Assembly (NCBI RefSeq): GCF_019931575.1
Contig: NZ_CP082923.1
Location: forward strand, 992,001-1,056,000
DNA: 64,000 bases
Origin: Caulobacter segnis
GTDB taxonomy: Bacteria > Pseudomonadota > Alphaproteobacteria > Caulobacterales > Caulobacteraceae
Direction of reading: 5' to 3'
Shown: positions 43,062 to 50,067 of the stretch, piece by piece
Layout of the letters: every line of letters starts with the position of its first letter
How positions within the stretch are numbered: the first letter of the stretch is position 1
The notes under the pieces: generated by a model
What the model was told of the DNA's origin: nothing
What the model saw: only the letters and a program-made list of their open reading frames with translations
The model's database searches: none
Program-made: the position numbers and the translations under genes

Positions 43062-43367
43062 AGCCCGTCCCGGGGCTTCCAAGTCTAAAGCGCGTTTCGC
43101 GAGCGGCGGCGCGTACGCTTTCGTCCTGCGTGCCTTAGAAATGGGATATCGCCGGTTTTTCGCGCGGCTGCTTGTGCCCGCTTAGGAACTCAACCTCCCT
43201 TACTTCCGGTCTGGGGTCTTCATCCCAATCAGTGAACACTAGATTATTACGTGTGATCTCTTGAGAGGTCCGTATTGCCCGAGGCATGCAATCTTTGTAT
43301 GCACCCTTCGACTGGAACAGTGAATCAGCCGCATCAACAAAAAGATTTGGCTTACGGGCGAGGCCTT
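43062..43367. other. AT-rich region upstream of mucR2
   Basis: 306 bp with no supported gene; frames here are short and lack a ribosome site. Includes CATGCAATCTTTGTATG, an imperfect palindrome near 43287, and one GANTC site near 43322. It resembles the leader of mucR1 in composition. Confidence 0.5.
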
Positions 43368-43787
43368 ATGGAAGACCAATCCGATCTGATCGAGATGACG
43401 GCGGGCATTGTCTCCGCCTATGTCGGCAACAACGTGGTCGCCACCGCGGATCTGCCGGCCTTGATCAAGCAAGTTCACGCGGCGCTGGCCACCGTCGGCG
43501 CGCCGGCATCCGAACCGGCTCCGGCGCCGAAGGAGCCCGCCGTCCCGGTCAAGAAGTCGATCACGCCCGACTTCCTGGTCTGTCTGGAGGACGGTCGCAA
43601 ATTCAAGTCGCTGAAGCGCCACCTGCGCACCAAGTACGACATGACCCCCGAGGACTACCGCGCCAAGTGGGGGCTGCCCAAGGATTACCCGATGGTCGCC
43701 CCGAACTACGCCGAGGCGCGTTCGAACCTCGCCAAGCAGATGGGCCTGGGCCAGGGCGGTCGCAAACCGGCTCGCAAGGCGAAATAG
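43368..43787 (+). CDS. mucR2: Ros/MucR-family transcriptional regulator, second copy
   Basis: 139 residues from ATG 43368. Same architecture as the gene at 23975: N-terminal helix ('[21 protein letters not shown]'), Ala/Pro linker, finger '[19 protein letters not shown]' and tail '[26 protein letters not shown]'. Here one Cys (72) and His85 remain, while the second Cys is Asp75 and the second His is not conserved. Upstream open sequence (from 43275) is not coding. Followed by a terminator and the mopJ-like PAS gene. Confidence 0.85.
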   Translation: MEDQSDLIEMTAGIVSAYVGNNVVATADLPALIKQVHAALATVGAPASEPAPAPKEPAVPVKKSITPDFLVCLEDGRKFKSLKRHLRTKYDMTPEDYRAKWGLPKDYPMVAPNYAEARSNLAKQMGLGQGGRKPARKAK

Positions 43788-43834
43788 TCGAGTCGGAACA
43801 GAAGCTTGGCCTTAAGCGGCCCGAGACATCGCAG

Positions 43835-43872
43835 CGCCCGTCGTCCGAACCCGGACGGCGGGCGTTTCCTTT
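43835..43872 (+). terminator. Rho-independent terminator of mucR2
   Basis: CGCCCGTCGTCCG, AACC loop, nearly exact complement (one G-U pair), then TTTCCTTT. Confidence 0.8.
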
Positions 43873-43879
43873 GACGGTT

Positions 43880-43964
43880 GACTCCCACAGGGAATCTCGT
43901 CGCGCGGCATGTTTTTCGCTTGCCGCCGATTCGTTCCTTAAGCGATAGTGAATCGAAGTGATTC
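43880..43964. promoter_or_regulatory. Cluster of five GANTC (CcrM) sites upstream of the mopJ-like gene
   Basis: GACTC 43880, GAATC 43892, GATTC 43928, GAATC 43950, GATTC 43960: five CcrM methylation sites in 85 bp, where about one per 300 bp is expected at this GC content. Confidence 0.6.
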
Positions 43965-43989
43965 CAAGGGCTTGTTGAGGACTCTGAAG

Positions 43990-44478
43990 ATGTCCGCGCA
44001 ATTGAGCGCATCCGCTACGGCGGCCCGCGCTCATCAGGAGATGTTCGCCTACTGGGCGTCCCTCCGTCGGGGGGCGAGCCTCCCCGCGCGCGTCGATCTG
44101 CATCCCTCGAGCATGAAGCGGCTGCTGCCGACCGTATCGTTGATCGATGTGGTCAACCAGCCGCGCGACTATCGCCTGCGCCTGGCCGGCACCGGTCTCT
44201 ACGGTGTCTACGGCCGCGAGATCACCGGCCGCATGCTGGGCGACGTCTACAACACCGCCGCCTCTGAGTACTGGCGCAAGGAGCTGGACAAGGTGGTCGA
44301 CGAGCGTCGTCCAGGCGTCGGCGTCCACAGCCTGGCTTGGCGCGGCGCCCCGCACATGTCGATCCTGTGGCTGCGCCTGCCGCTGGCCACCAACGGCAAG
44401 GACGTCGACATGATCCTCGGCTACGACGCCGTGGTCGGCGCCCAGGCCGAAAGCGCCTCGGGCATCCGGGCGGCCTGA
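43990..44478 (+). CDS. mopJ: Single-domain PAS protein, MopJ-like
   Basis: 162 residues from ATG 43990 (GAGGA 8 nt upstream). The PAS core spans about 45-145 with 'YRLRLAGTGLYGVYGREITGR' and 'VHSLAWRGAPHMSILWLRLPL', of the PAS_5 type; there is no output domain. Single-domain PAS protein MopJ of C. crescentus promotes motility at the cell poles through the cell-cycle circuit; the symbol is assigned on fold plus position directly after mucR2 and close to fliOP, as I recall from that species. It is not verified by alignment. Five GANTC sites lie upstream. Confidence 0.6.
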   Translation: MSAQLSASATAARAHQEMFAYWASLRRGASLPARVDLHPSSMKRLLPTVSLIDVVNQPRDYRLRLAGTGLYGVYGREITGRMLGDVYNTAASEYWRKELDKVVDERRPGVGVHSLAWRGAPHMSILWLRLPLATNGKDVDMILGYDAVVGAQAESASGIRAA

Positions 44479-44496
44479 CCGCCGCGAAAAACCGCA

Positions 44497-44973
44497 ATGG
44501 TCAAGCTTGCCCGTCGGGCGAACGCGCTTAAGGTCGCGCGCTTCGTAGGGGCGACTTGTCGAGACGGCGTGACCGGTGATCCTGACGTTCTGAGCTTCAT
44601 CCGCGAACACATCCGGTCGGTGTGGGCGCTAGAGCTGCTGCTGAAGCTAAAGGCCGATCCCGAGCGGTGCTGGGCGGCCAACGAGCTGGTCGAGGCCATG
44701 CGCGCCAGCCACGCCCTGATCGACGACAACCTGGCGGCCCTGATGGCCGCGGGCCTGGTGATCCCCGACGATCGCGGCTGCTTCCGCTATCGCCCGGCCG
44801 CGCCGGTGCTGGCCAGGCTATGCGACGAGCTGGAAGAAACCTATCGCGTCCGCCCCGTGACCGTGATCCGTTGGATCTCGGCGCCGACCGAACGGCTGCG
44901 GTCGCTGGCCGACGCATTCAAGTTTTCCGGCAAGCTCCCCGGCAAGTCCGGACCCAAGGGAGGGGACAAGTGA
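44497..44973 (+). CDS. Winged-helix hypothetical protein, first gene of DUF5985 cassette
   Basis: 158 residues from ATG 44497 (GTG 44569 is an alternative). Residues about 32-105 form a winged-helix-like stretch 'FIREHIRSVWALELLLKLK', 'ANELVEAMRASHALIDDNLAALMAAGLV', with wing 'DRGCFRYRPAAP'. The C-terminal ~40 residues are basic. No family recognised with confidence. Its stop overlaps the next start as GTGA, so the three genes are translated together. Confidence 0.7.
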   Translation: MVKLARRANALKVARFVGATCRDGVTGDPDVLSFIREHIRSVWALELLLKLKADPERCWAANELVEAMRASHALIDDNLAALMAAGLVIPDDRGCFRYRPAAPVLARLCDELEETYRVRPVTVIRWISAPTERLRSLADAFKFSGKLPGKSGPKGGDK

Positions 44974-45236
44974 CGCCCGCCGTCGTCTACGGACTCTGCC
45001 TGGCGGCCAGCCTGCTGTGCGCGGGCCTGCTGATCCGGGCCTGGCTGGCGGCGCGCACGCGCCTCCTGCTGTGGACCGCCGTCTCGTTCGGCTTCATCGC
45101 CCTGAACAACCTGCTGCTGGTCGTCGACCTGGTGCTGCTGCCGACCCAGGTGCAGCTGTGGTGGCCGCGCCAGATCTCGCTGATCGTGGCGATCGGCGTG
45201 CTGATCTACGCCTTCATCTGGGAGGTGGATCAATGA
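44970..45236 (+). CDS. DUF5985 small membrane protein A
   Basis: 88 residues, start GTG 44970 overlapping the upstream TGA as GTGA. Three hydrophobic helices at about 5-25, 32-55 and 68-85. Similar in length and layout to the next gene, with the shared motif 'F-x-x-x-A-x-N-x-L/A-L' at the start of helix 2. DUF5985 has no known function; the protein is likely in the inner membrane. Confidence 0.75.
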   Translation: MTPAVVYGLCLAASLLCAGLLIRAWLAARTRLLLWTAVSFGFIALNNLLLVVDLVLLPTQVQLWWPRQISLIVAIGVLIYAFIWEVDQ

Positions 45237-45508
45237 GCGGGCAGGAGGGATTGGTCGCCGGGGCGCTGTCCGCCGGCTTCCTGGTGCTGGCGGCGTTCTT
45301 CCTGCGGTTTTGGGGGCGGACGCGCGAGGGCCTGTTCCTGGCCTTCTCGGCCGCCTTCGCCCTGATGGCGGTGAACCAGGCCCTGCCGGTGATGCTGCAC
45401 ATCCCGCAGGAGGAGCGCGGCGGCATCTACCTGATCCGCCTGGTCGCCTTCCTGCTGATCATCGTGGCGGTGGTCGGCAAGAACCTGAAGCGCGATCCCG
45501 AGGGCTAG
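45233..45508 (+). CDS. DUF5985 small membrane protein B
   Basis: 91 residues, ATG 45233 overlapping the upstream TGA (ATGA). Three hydrophobic helices and 'LAFSAAFALMAVNQALPVML' in the middle, a paralogue of the preceding protein. The C-terminal basic tail 'KNLKRDPEG' may be cytoplasmic. Its end overlaps the convergent rbsK by 4 bp. Confidence 0.75.
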   Translation: MSGQEGLVAGALSAGFLVLAAFFLRFWGRTREGLFLAFSAAFALMAVNQALPVMLHIPQEERGGIYLIRLVAFLLIIVAVVGKNLKRDPEG

Positions 45509-46416
45509 CCTTCGAGAAACGCCTCGACCTCGCGGCGGGACGGCATCGACGGCGCGGCGCCGGCCTTCTGCACCGACAGGGCGGCGGCGGCGTTGGCCAG
45601 TTCGACGGCCTCGCGCAGGTCCATGCCGGCGGCCAGGGCCGCGGCCAGGCTGCCGCAGAAGCAGTCGCCGGCCCCGACGGTGTCGACCGCCTTGACCTTC
45701 TTGCCCTCGACCAGGAACGCCTCGTCGCGGCGCACGGCGGCGACGCCGGCCACGCCCAGGGTGACGATGATCGTCTGGTCCGGACGGCTCATCAGCTTGC
45801 GGGCGGCGACGGAGACGTCCTCCAGCCGCACCGGTTCGTGATCCAGCTTGGCGTAGGTGGCCAGCTCGGTCTGGTTGACGATCAGGATGTCGGTCAGCGG
45901 AAACAGGGCCGCGCCCTGGGGCAGGGCCGGGGCGGCGTTCAGCACGCGCAGGGCGCCCTTGGCCGCGCCGGTGCGGAACAGGCTCTCGATCGCCGTGGCC
46001 GGGGTCTCCAGCTGGCAGAGCAGCACGCGCTGCCCCTCCAGCGGGGTCGAGGCGACGTTCTGCGGCGTGACCATGGCGTTGGCCCCGGCGGTGACCACGA
46101 TCATGTTCTCGGCGTTGTTGGCCACCCAGACGTGGGCCTGGCCGGTCGGCACGCCGGAGAGCTCCATGACGTCGGCCACCTGCACGCCATAGCCGGCCAG
46201 CTTGGCCTTCAGGTTGCGGCCGCTGTCGTCGCCGCCGACCGCCCCCATCAGGCGGGTGGCCGCGCCCATGCGCGCGGCGGCCACGGCCTGGTTGGCGCCC
46301 TTGCCGCCCAGGAACAGTTCCAGGGACAGGCCGGCCACGGTCTCGCCCGGGCGCGGCAGGTCGTCGACCCGCGCCACGGCGTCCAGATTGATCGAGCCGA
46401 GAACGAAAACAGTCAT
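45505..46416 (-). CDS. rbsK: Ribokinase
   Basis: 303 residues, PfkB family. Signature 1 'GGKGANQAVAAARMGA' at about 37-52 and signature 2 'DTVGAGDCFCGSLAAAL' (about 248-264, with the catalytic Asp in 'GAGD'); the substrate-binding Asn/Asp at 'GSINLDAVARVD' is also typical. It phosphorylates ribose or another pentose with ATP. Placed 25 bp downstream of fliP on the same strand, it may be read from the flagellar promoter, an odd partner. Confidence 0.92.
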   Translation of the reverse strand: MTVFVLGSINLDAVARVDDLPRPGETVAGLSLELFLGGKGANQAVAAARMGAATRLMGAVGGDDSGRNLKAKLAGYGVQVADVMELSGVPTGQAHVWVANNAENMIVVTAGANAMVTPQNVASTPLEGQRVLLCQLETPATAIESLFRTGAAKGALRVLNAAPALPQGAALFPLTDILIVNQTELATYAKLDHEPVRLEDVSVAARKLMSRPDQTIIVTLGVAGVAAVRRDEAFLVEGKKVKAVDTVGAGDCFCGSLAAALAAGMDLREAVELANAAAALSVQKAGAAPSMPSRREVEAFLEG

Positions 46417-46441
46417 GGTCGTGTCTTCTAGAGGTCTGTTC

Positions 46442-47242
46442 TTATCCGCCGCCGCCGCGCTGGAAGCTCTCGACGAGGCTGCCCGCGACGAGTCGCCAGC
46501 CGTCCACTAGCACAAAGAAAATAAGCTTGAACGGAAGACTGATCGTCGCTGGCGGCAGCATCATCATGCCCATGCTCATCAGCACGCTGGCCACGACCAG
46601 ATCGATGACCAGGAACGGGATGAACAGCAGGAAGCCGATCTCGAAGGCGCGCTTCAGCTCCGAGATCATGAAGGCTGGTGTGACCACCTTCAGCGGCAGC
46701 GCCTGGGCGTTCTGGGTCTGGGGGATCTTGGACAGTCGCACGAACAGGGCCAGGTCGTCGCGGTCGACCTGGCGCAGCATGAACTGCTTCACCGGGCCGC
46801 CGGCGGCCTCGAAGGCCTCGGGCAGCTCCATCTGATGATCCAGCAGCGGCTTGATGCCGGCGTCGTACGAACGCTCGAAGGTCGGGCCCATGACGATGGC
46901 GGTCAGGAACAGGGCCAGGCTGATGATCACCGGGTTGGGCGGGCTGGACTGGATGCCGATGGCGGTGCGCAGCAGGCCCAGCACCACCACGATCCGCACG
47001 AACGATGTGGTCATGATCACGATCGACGGGGCCAGCGACAGCACCGTCATCAGGCCGACCAGCTGGACCACGCGGTCGGTCAGGCCGGCGCCGGTGCCCA
47101 GGTTGATGTTCACCGCCGACTGGGCCATCGCCACGGCTGGCATGACCGCGCAGGCGATGGCGGCCAGCACCGAGATGATCGCGGCGCGGCGGAGGTCCTC
47201 CGGCTGGGCGCCCGTCACGGACTTGATCAGGTCGCGGATCAT
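46442..47242 (-). CDS. fliP: Flagellar type III export protein FliP
   Basis: 266 residues. Long N-terminal leader with a cleavable signal (about 20-42), then four membrane helices. FliP signatures 'SFVRIVVVLGLLRTAIG' and 'PPNPVIISLALFLTAIVMGPTF', and the C-terminal 'FLLFIPFLVIDLVVASVLMSMGMMMLPP'. It forms the export gate core with FliQ and FliR. Start ATG overlaps the fliO stop as TGATG. Confidence 0.95.
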   Translation of the reverse strand: MIRDLIKSVTGAQPEDLRRAAIISVLAAIACAVMPAVAMAQSAVNINLGTGAGLTDRVVQLVGLMTVLSLAPSIVIMTTSFVRIVVVLGLLRTAIGIQSSPPNPVIISLALFLTAIVMGPTFERSYDAGIKPLLDHQMELPEAFEAAGGPVKQFMLRQVDRDDLALFVRLSKIPQTQNAQALPLKVVTPAFMISELKRAFEIGFLLFIPFLVIDLVVASVLMSMGMMMLPPATISLPFKLIFFVLVDGWRLVAGSLVESFQRGGGG

Positions 47243-47562
47243 CAGACCACGGGCTCCGGAGCGGAAACGGTCGGGGCGGGCGCGGGCGTGGCCGCCGGCC
47301 TGGCGGGCGGGACCCAGTCCAGCAGCCTGCCGTCGCCCAACAGGACCAGGCGCTCCTCGCCGTCCAGGCTGACGACCACCAGGCGGCGGGTGGGATCCAG
47401 GGCCAGGCTCTCGACGACCTTCAGCCGGCGGTCCTGCCGGGCGGCGATCGCGCGGCCGATCGCGTCGGGCCCGTATTTGCGCATCGCCCAGGCGGCCAGG
47501 CCGATCAGGCCCAGGGTGACCGCCAGCGCCGCGAGGGCGCGGATGAATTCGATGACGTCCAT
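47242..47562 (-). CDS. fliO: Flagellar assembly protein FliO
   Basis: 106 residues: one N-terminal membrane helix (about 8-28) then 'RRLKVVESLALDPTRRLVVVSLDGEERLVLLGDG', the FliO beta-rich domain, and a Pro/Ala-rich end. FliO helps assemble FliP. First gene of fliO-fliP-rbsK, overlapping fliP by 1 bp. Divergent from flgB over the CtrA-type box at 47640. Confidence 0.88.
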   Translation of the reverse strand: MDVIEFIRALAALAVTLGLIGLAAWAMRKYGPDAIGRAIAARQDRRLKVVESLALDPTRRLVVVSLDGEERLVLLGDGRLLDWVPPARPAATPAPAPTVSAPEPVV

Positions 47563-47639
47563 GGGGCCTGGAGGTGGGGATGGCGAGACAACTTGGCGCA
47601 GGCGAATGCCCCCGCTGACCCTGGTGTGCCTGACGGTTC

Positions 47640-47656
47640 TTAATGTCGAATTAACC
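47640..47656. promoter_or_regulatory. CtrA binding box (TTAA-N7-TTAA) between fliO and flgB
   Basis: TTAA TGTCGAA TTAACC, exact CtrA consensus with 7-bp spacing, in the divergent flagellar intergenic region. It is 78 bp from the fliO start and 13-30 bp from flgB start candidates; the position fits the fliO side better. Confidence 0.75.
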
Positions 47657-47669
47657 CTGTTTCTTCACC

Positions 47670-48122
47670 ATGTTCGTCATGGGACCCGACGATATCGCCC
47701 TCTTCGGCATGCTCAAGAGCCGCCTCGGTTATCTGACCGAGCGCCAAAAGCTTGTCGCCCAGAACGTGGCCAACGCCGACACGGCCGACTACAAGCCCAG
47801 CGACCTGAAGCCCTTCAGCTTCCAGGCCTCGCTGATGAACCAGGGCACGGGCGCGGCCTATCGCGGCGGCGCCAGCGCCCCGACCAACGGCGTCCAGATG
47901 ATCGCGACCTCGGCGTCGCACCTGGCGCCGGCCAAGGCCCCCAGCGCCTGGCGCGAGACGTCGGGAGCCGACTCGGAAGTCACCCTCGACGGCAACGCGG
48001 TCTCGCTCGAGGACCAGATGCTCAAGATGACCGACGCGCGCATGAACTACGACGCGGCGATCACCTTCTACCAGAAGTCCATGAACATGCTGCGCACGGC
48101 CGCGCGCAAGCCGAACGGCTGA
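47670..48122 (+). CDS. flgB: Flagellar basal-body rod protein FlgB
   Basis: 150 residues. Rod signature 'DIALFGMLKSRLGYLTERQKLVAQNVANADTADYKPSDLKP' (quoted partly) at the N-terminus and 'SLEDQMLKMTDARMNYDAAITFYQKSMNMLRTAARKPNG' at the C-terminus (the conserved C-terminal helix). ATG 47670 or ATG 47679 could start it. FlgB is the proximal rod subunit exported by the flagellar type III system. First gene of flgB-flgC-fliE. Confidence 0.95.
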   Translation: MFVMGPDDIALFGMLKSRLGYLTERQKLVAQNVANADTADYKPSDLKPFSFQASLMNQGTGAAYRGGASAPTNGVQMIATSASHLAPAKAPSAWRETSGADSEVTLDGNAVSLEDQMLKMTDARMNYDAAITFYQKSMNMLRTAARKPNG

Positions 48123-48133
48123 GGATTTAGGCG

Positions 48134-48553
48134 ATGCCCGAGATCAAGTCCCAATCGCTGGCGACCATGGCCGTGGCCTCCTCGGCCCTTCGCGCCCAGC
48201 AGGGCCGCATGCGCGTCATCGCCGAGAACCTGGCCAACGCCAACTCGACCGCGCGTACCGCCGGCGGCGACCCCTATCGTCGCCAGGTCCCGGTGTTCCG
48301 GCCGGCGAACGTCCAGGGCGCCGAGGGCGTGCAGATGGTGCGCGTCAGCCCCGACGAGAGCGATTTCAAGACCGAGTACGACCCCGGCAACCCGGCCGCC
48401 GACGCCAAGGGCTACGTCAAGCTGCCCAACGTCAACACGCTGGTCGAGGCGCTGGACATGAAGGAGGCGCAGCGCGCCTACGAAGCCAACCTCAATGTCA
48501 TCGAGACCGCGCGGGCCATGGAATCCCGCACCCTCGACATCCTGAAGAAATAG
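48134..48553 (+). CDS. flgC: Flagellar basal-body rod protein FlgC
   Basis: 139 residues, full length. N-terminal 'MAVASSALRAQQGRMRVIAENLANANSTART' pattern and C-terminal 'VNTLVEALDMKEAQRAYEANLNVIETARAM' are rod-protein hallmarks (both shown only in part). It lies 11 bp after flgB and 10 bp before fliE, one operon. Confidence 0.95.
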   Translation: MPEIKSQSLATMAVASSALRAQQGRMRVIAENLANANSTARTAGGDPYRRQVPVFRPANVQGAEGVQMVRVSPDESDFKTEYDPGNPAADAKGYVKLPNVNTLVEALDMKEAQRAYEANLNVIETARAMESRTLDILKK

Positions 48554-48563
48554 GGGCTAGGCC

Positions 48564-48878
48564 ATGATCACCGCGCTCGCCGCCGCCAAGGCCTATGCCT
48601 CGCAAGGCGCCATGTCCGTCGGATCGATCGGCTCGCTCGGCGGGACGGACAAGGCGAAGGGCATGGACTTCGGCGACATGCTGAAGTCGGCCATGGACGG
48701 CGCGACCAAGGCCTCCAAGATCGCCGAACACAAGATCGCCGACCAGGTGGCGGGCAAGGCCGAACTGGTCGACGTCGTCACCGCCATCAGCTCGGCCGAG
48801 GCCAGCCTGGAAACCGTGATGGCCGTGCGCGACCAGGTGATTTCGGCCTACCAGGAAATCATGCGCATGCCGATCTAG
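48564..48878 (+). CDS. fliE: Flagellar hook-basal body complex protein FliE
   Basis: 104 residues: '[78 protein letters not shown]' is the FliE family core (segment described, not listed whole); it has the C-terminal helix with '[15 protein letters not shown]'. FliE joins the rod to the MS ring. Last gene of the flgB-flgC-fliE group. Confidence 0.95.
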   Translation: MITALAAAKAYASQGAMSVGSIGSLGGTDKAKGMDFGDMLKSAMDGATKASKIAEHKIADQVAGKAELVDVVTAISSAEASLETVMAVRDQVISAYQEIMRMPI

Positions 48879-48910
48879 GCGCGGCGCTTTCCTTCACATC
48901 TCCCACGAAC

Positions 48911-48945
48911 AAAAAATGGGCCGCGTCCGAGGAGGACGCGGCCCA
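48911..48945 (-). terminator. Terminator of the small membrane protein gene
   Basis: 12-bp perfect arms (TGGGCCGCGTCC), 5-nt loop; the A6 tract on the plus strand becomes the U-tract for minus-strand transcription. It lies 52 bp downstream of the stop at 48997. It also may end fliE reading from the other side as a hairpin without a U-tract. Confidence 0.8.
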
Positions 48946-48996
48946 GTTCGCTTCAGGGGAGAAGAAAGAAACGCTACGCTTACTGAAAGGCGTGGC

Positions 48997-49152
48997 TCAC
49001 AAATGCAGGAACGCCCGGGCCACCGCGAGCAGCCCGCCCCAGACGATCGCGTTCAGCACCGCAGCCAGCAGCACCGCGAAGCCCAGCGGCCATTGGCGCG
49101 GCGCGCGGCGGGCGCGGGGATCGAACGGACGGGCTTGGGTCGCGACGGTCAT
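48997..49152 (-). CDS. Small single-span membrane protein (51 aa)
   Basis: ATG 49152 is preceded by AAGGAG at ideal spacing, so the start is well supported; the in-frame ATG 49179 is less so. The product has a basic N-terminal half (Arg-Pro-Phe-Asp-Pro-Arg-Ala-Arg-Arg-Ala-Pro-Arg) and one hydrophobic helix ('PLGFAVLLAAVLNAIVWGGL') with a short cytoplasm/periplasm end. It has its own terminator. No homologue recognised. Confidence 0.6.
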   Translation of the reverse strand: MTVATQARPFDPRARRAPRQWPLGFAVLLAAVLNAIVWGGLLAVARAFLHL

Positions 49153-49302
49153 GAAGGGCTCCTTGAACCTGTCGCTCATGGTCGAGATTGACTCGGCCCC
49201 TGCGAACCTGACGACCTGTCGCGCGCCGCCTTGTCGCACCCGACTTTTGAGTCGACGCTCGCGGCCGACACGGGTTGAGTCCCGCGCCGCCCCGGAGTTC
49301 GC

Positions 49303-50067
49303 ATGACCCCCGCCATCGTCCTCGACCAGGTCAGCAAGACGTATGGCGGCCAGGCGGTGCTAGCGCCGACCGCGCTGACGATCGCCAAGGGCCGTTTCGT
49401 CGCCCTGGTCGGCGGCTCGGGCGCGGGCAAGACCACGCTGCTGAAGCTGATGAATGGCCTGCAGACGCCGACGAGCGGCCGGGTGCTGGTCGAGGGCGCG
49501 GACATCGCCGCCCGACCCGGGCCCGAGCTGCGGCGCGGGATCGGCTACGTCTTCCAGGAGATCGGCCTCTTCCCGCACATGACCGCGGCCCAGAACATCG
49601 GCATCACGCCCGAACTGCTGGGCTGGGGCCAGGACGCGATCGCCGCGCGGGTCGATGAGTTGCTGGACCTCGTGGCCCTGCCGCGCGAGGTCGCCGGCCG
49701 CTCGCCCTCCCAGCTGTCGGGCGGCCAGCGCCAGCGGGTCGGCGTGGCCCGGGCCCTGGCGGCGCGGCCGTCGATCCTCCTGATGGACGAGCCGTTCGGG
49801 GCGCTAGACCCGGTCACGCGCGTGGCCCTGGCCGACGACGTCCGCCGCCTGCACGAGGCCCTCTCCCTGACCACGGTGATGGTCACCCACGACGTCGGCG
49901 AGGCCCTGCTGCTGGCCGACGAGGTGGTGGTGATGGCCGGCGGCGAGGTCCTGGCCCACGCGCCGCCACGCTCACTGCTGGCCGGGCATCCCGACCCCGT
50001 CGTCGCCGACCTGATCGCCGCACCAAGAAAGCAGGCCGAACGTCTCGCGGAGCTGGCCCGTGGCTGA
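49303..50067 (+). CDS. ABC transporter ATP-binding protein, osmoprotectant/quaternary amine type
   Basis: 254 residues. Walker A 'LVGGSGAGKTTLLKLMNGL' at 36-54, Q-loop 'GYVFQEIGLFPHMT', signature 'LSGGQRQRVGVARALAARP', Walker B 'ILLMDEPFGALD', H-loop 'VMVTHDVGEA'. The Gln-Glu-Ile-Gly and Met-Thr pattern fits OpuCA/OsmV-like ATPases. There is no C-terminal CBS domain, unlike OpuCA of Bacillus. It overlaps the permease gene by 8 bp. Confidence 0.9.
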   Translation: MTPAIVLDQVSKTYGGQAVLAPTALTIAKGRFVALVGGSGAGKTTLLKLMNGLQTPTSGRVLVEGADIAARPGPELRRGIGYVFQEIGLFPHMTAAQNIGITPELLGWGQDAIAARVDELLDLVALPREVAGRSPSQLSGGQRQRVGVARALAARPSILLMDEPFGALDPVTRVALADDVRRLHEALSLTTVMVTHDVGEALLLADEVVVMAGGEVLAHAPPRSLLAGHPDPVVADLIAAPRKQAERLAELARG

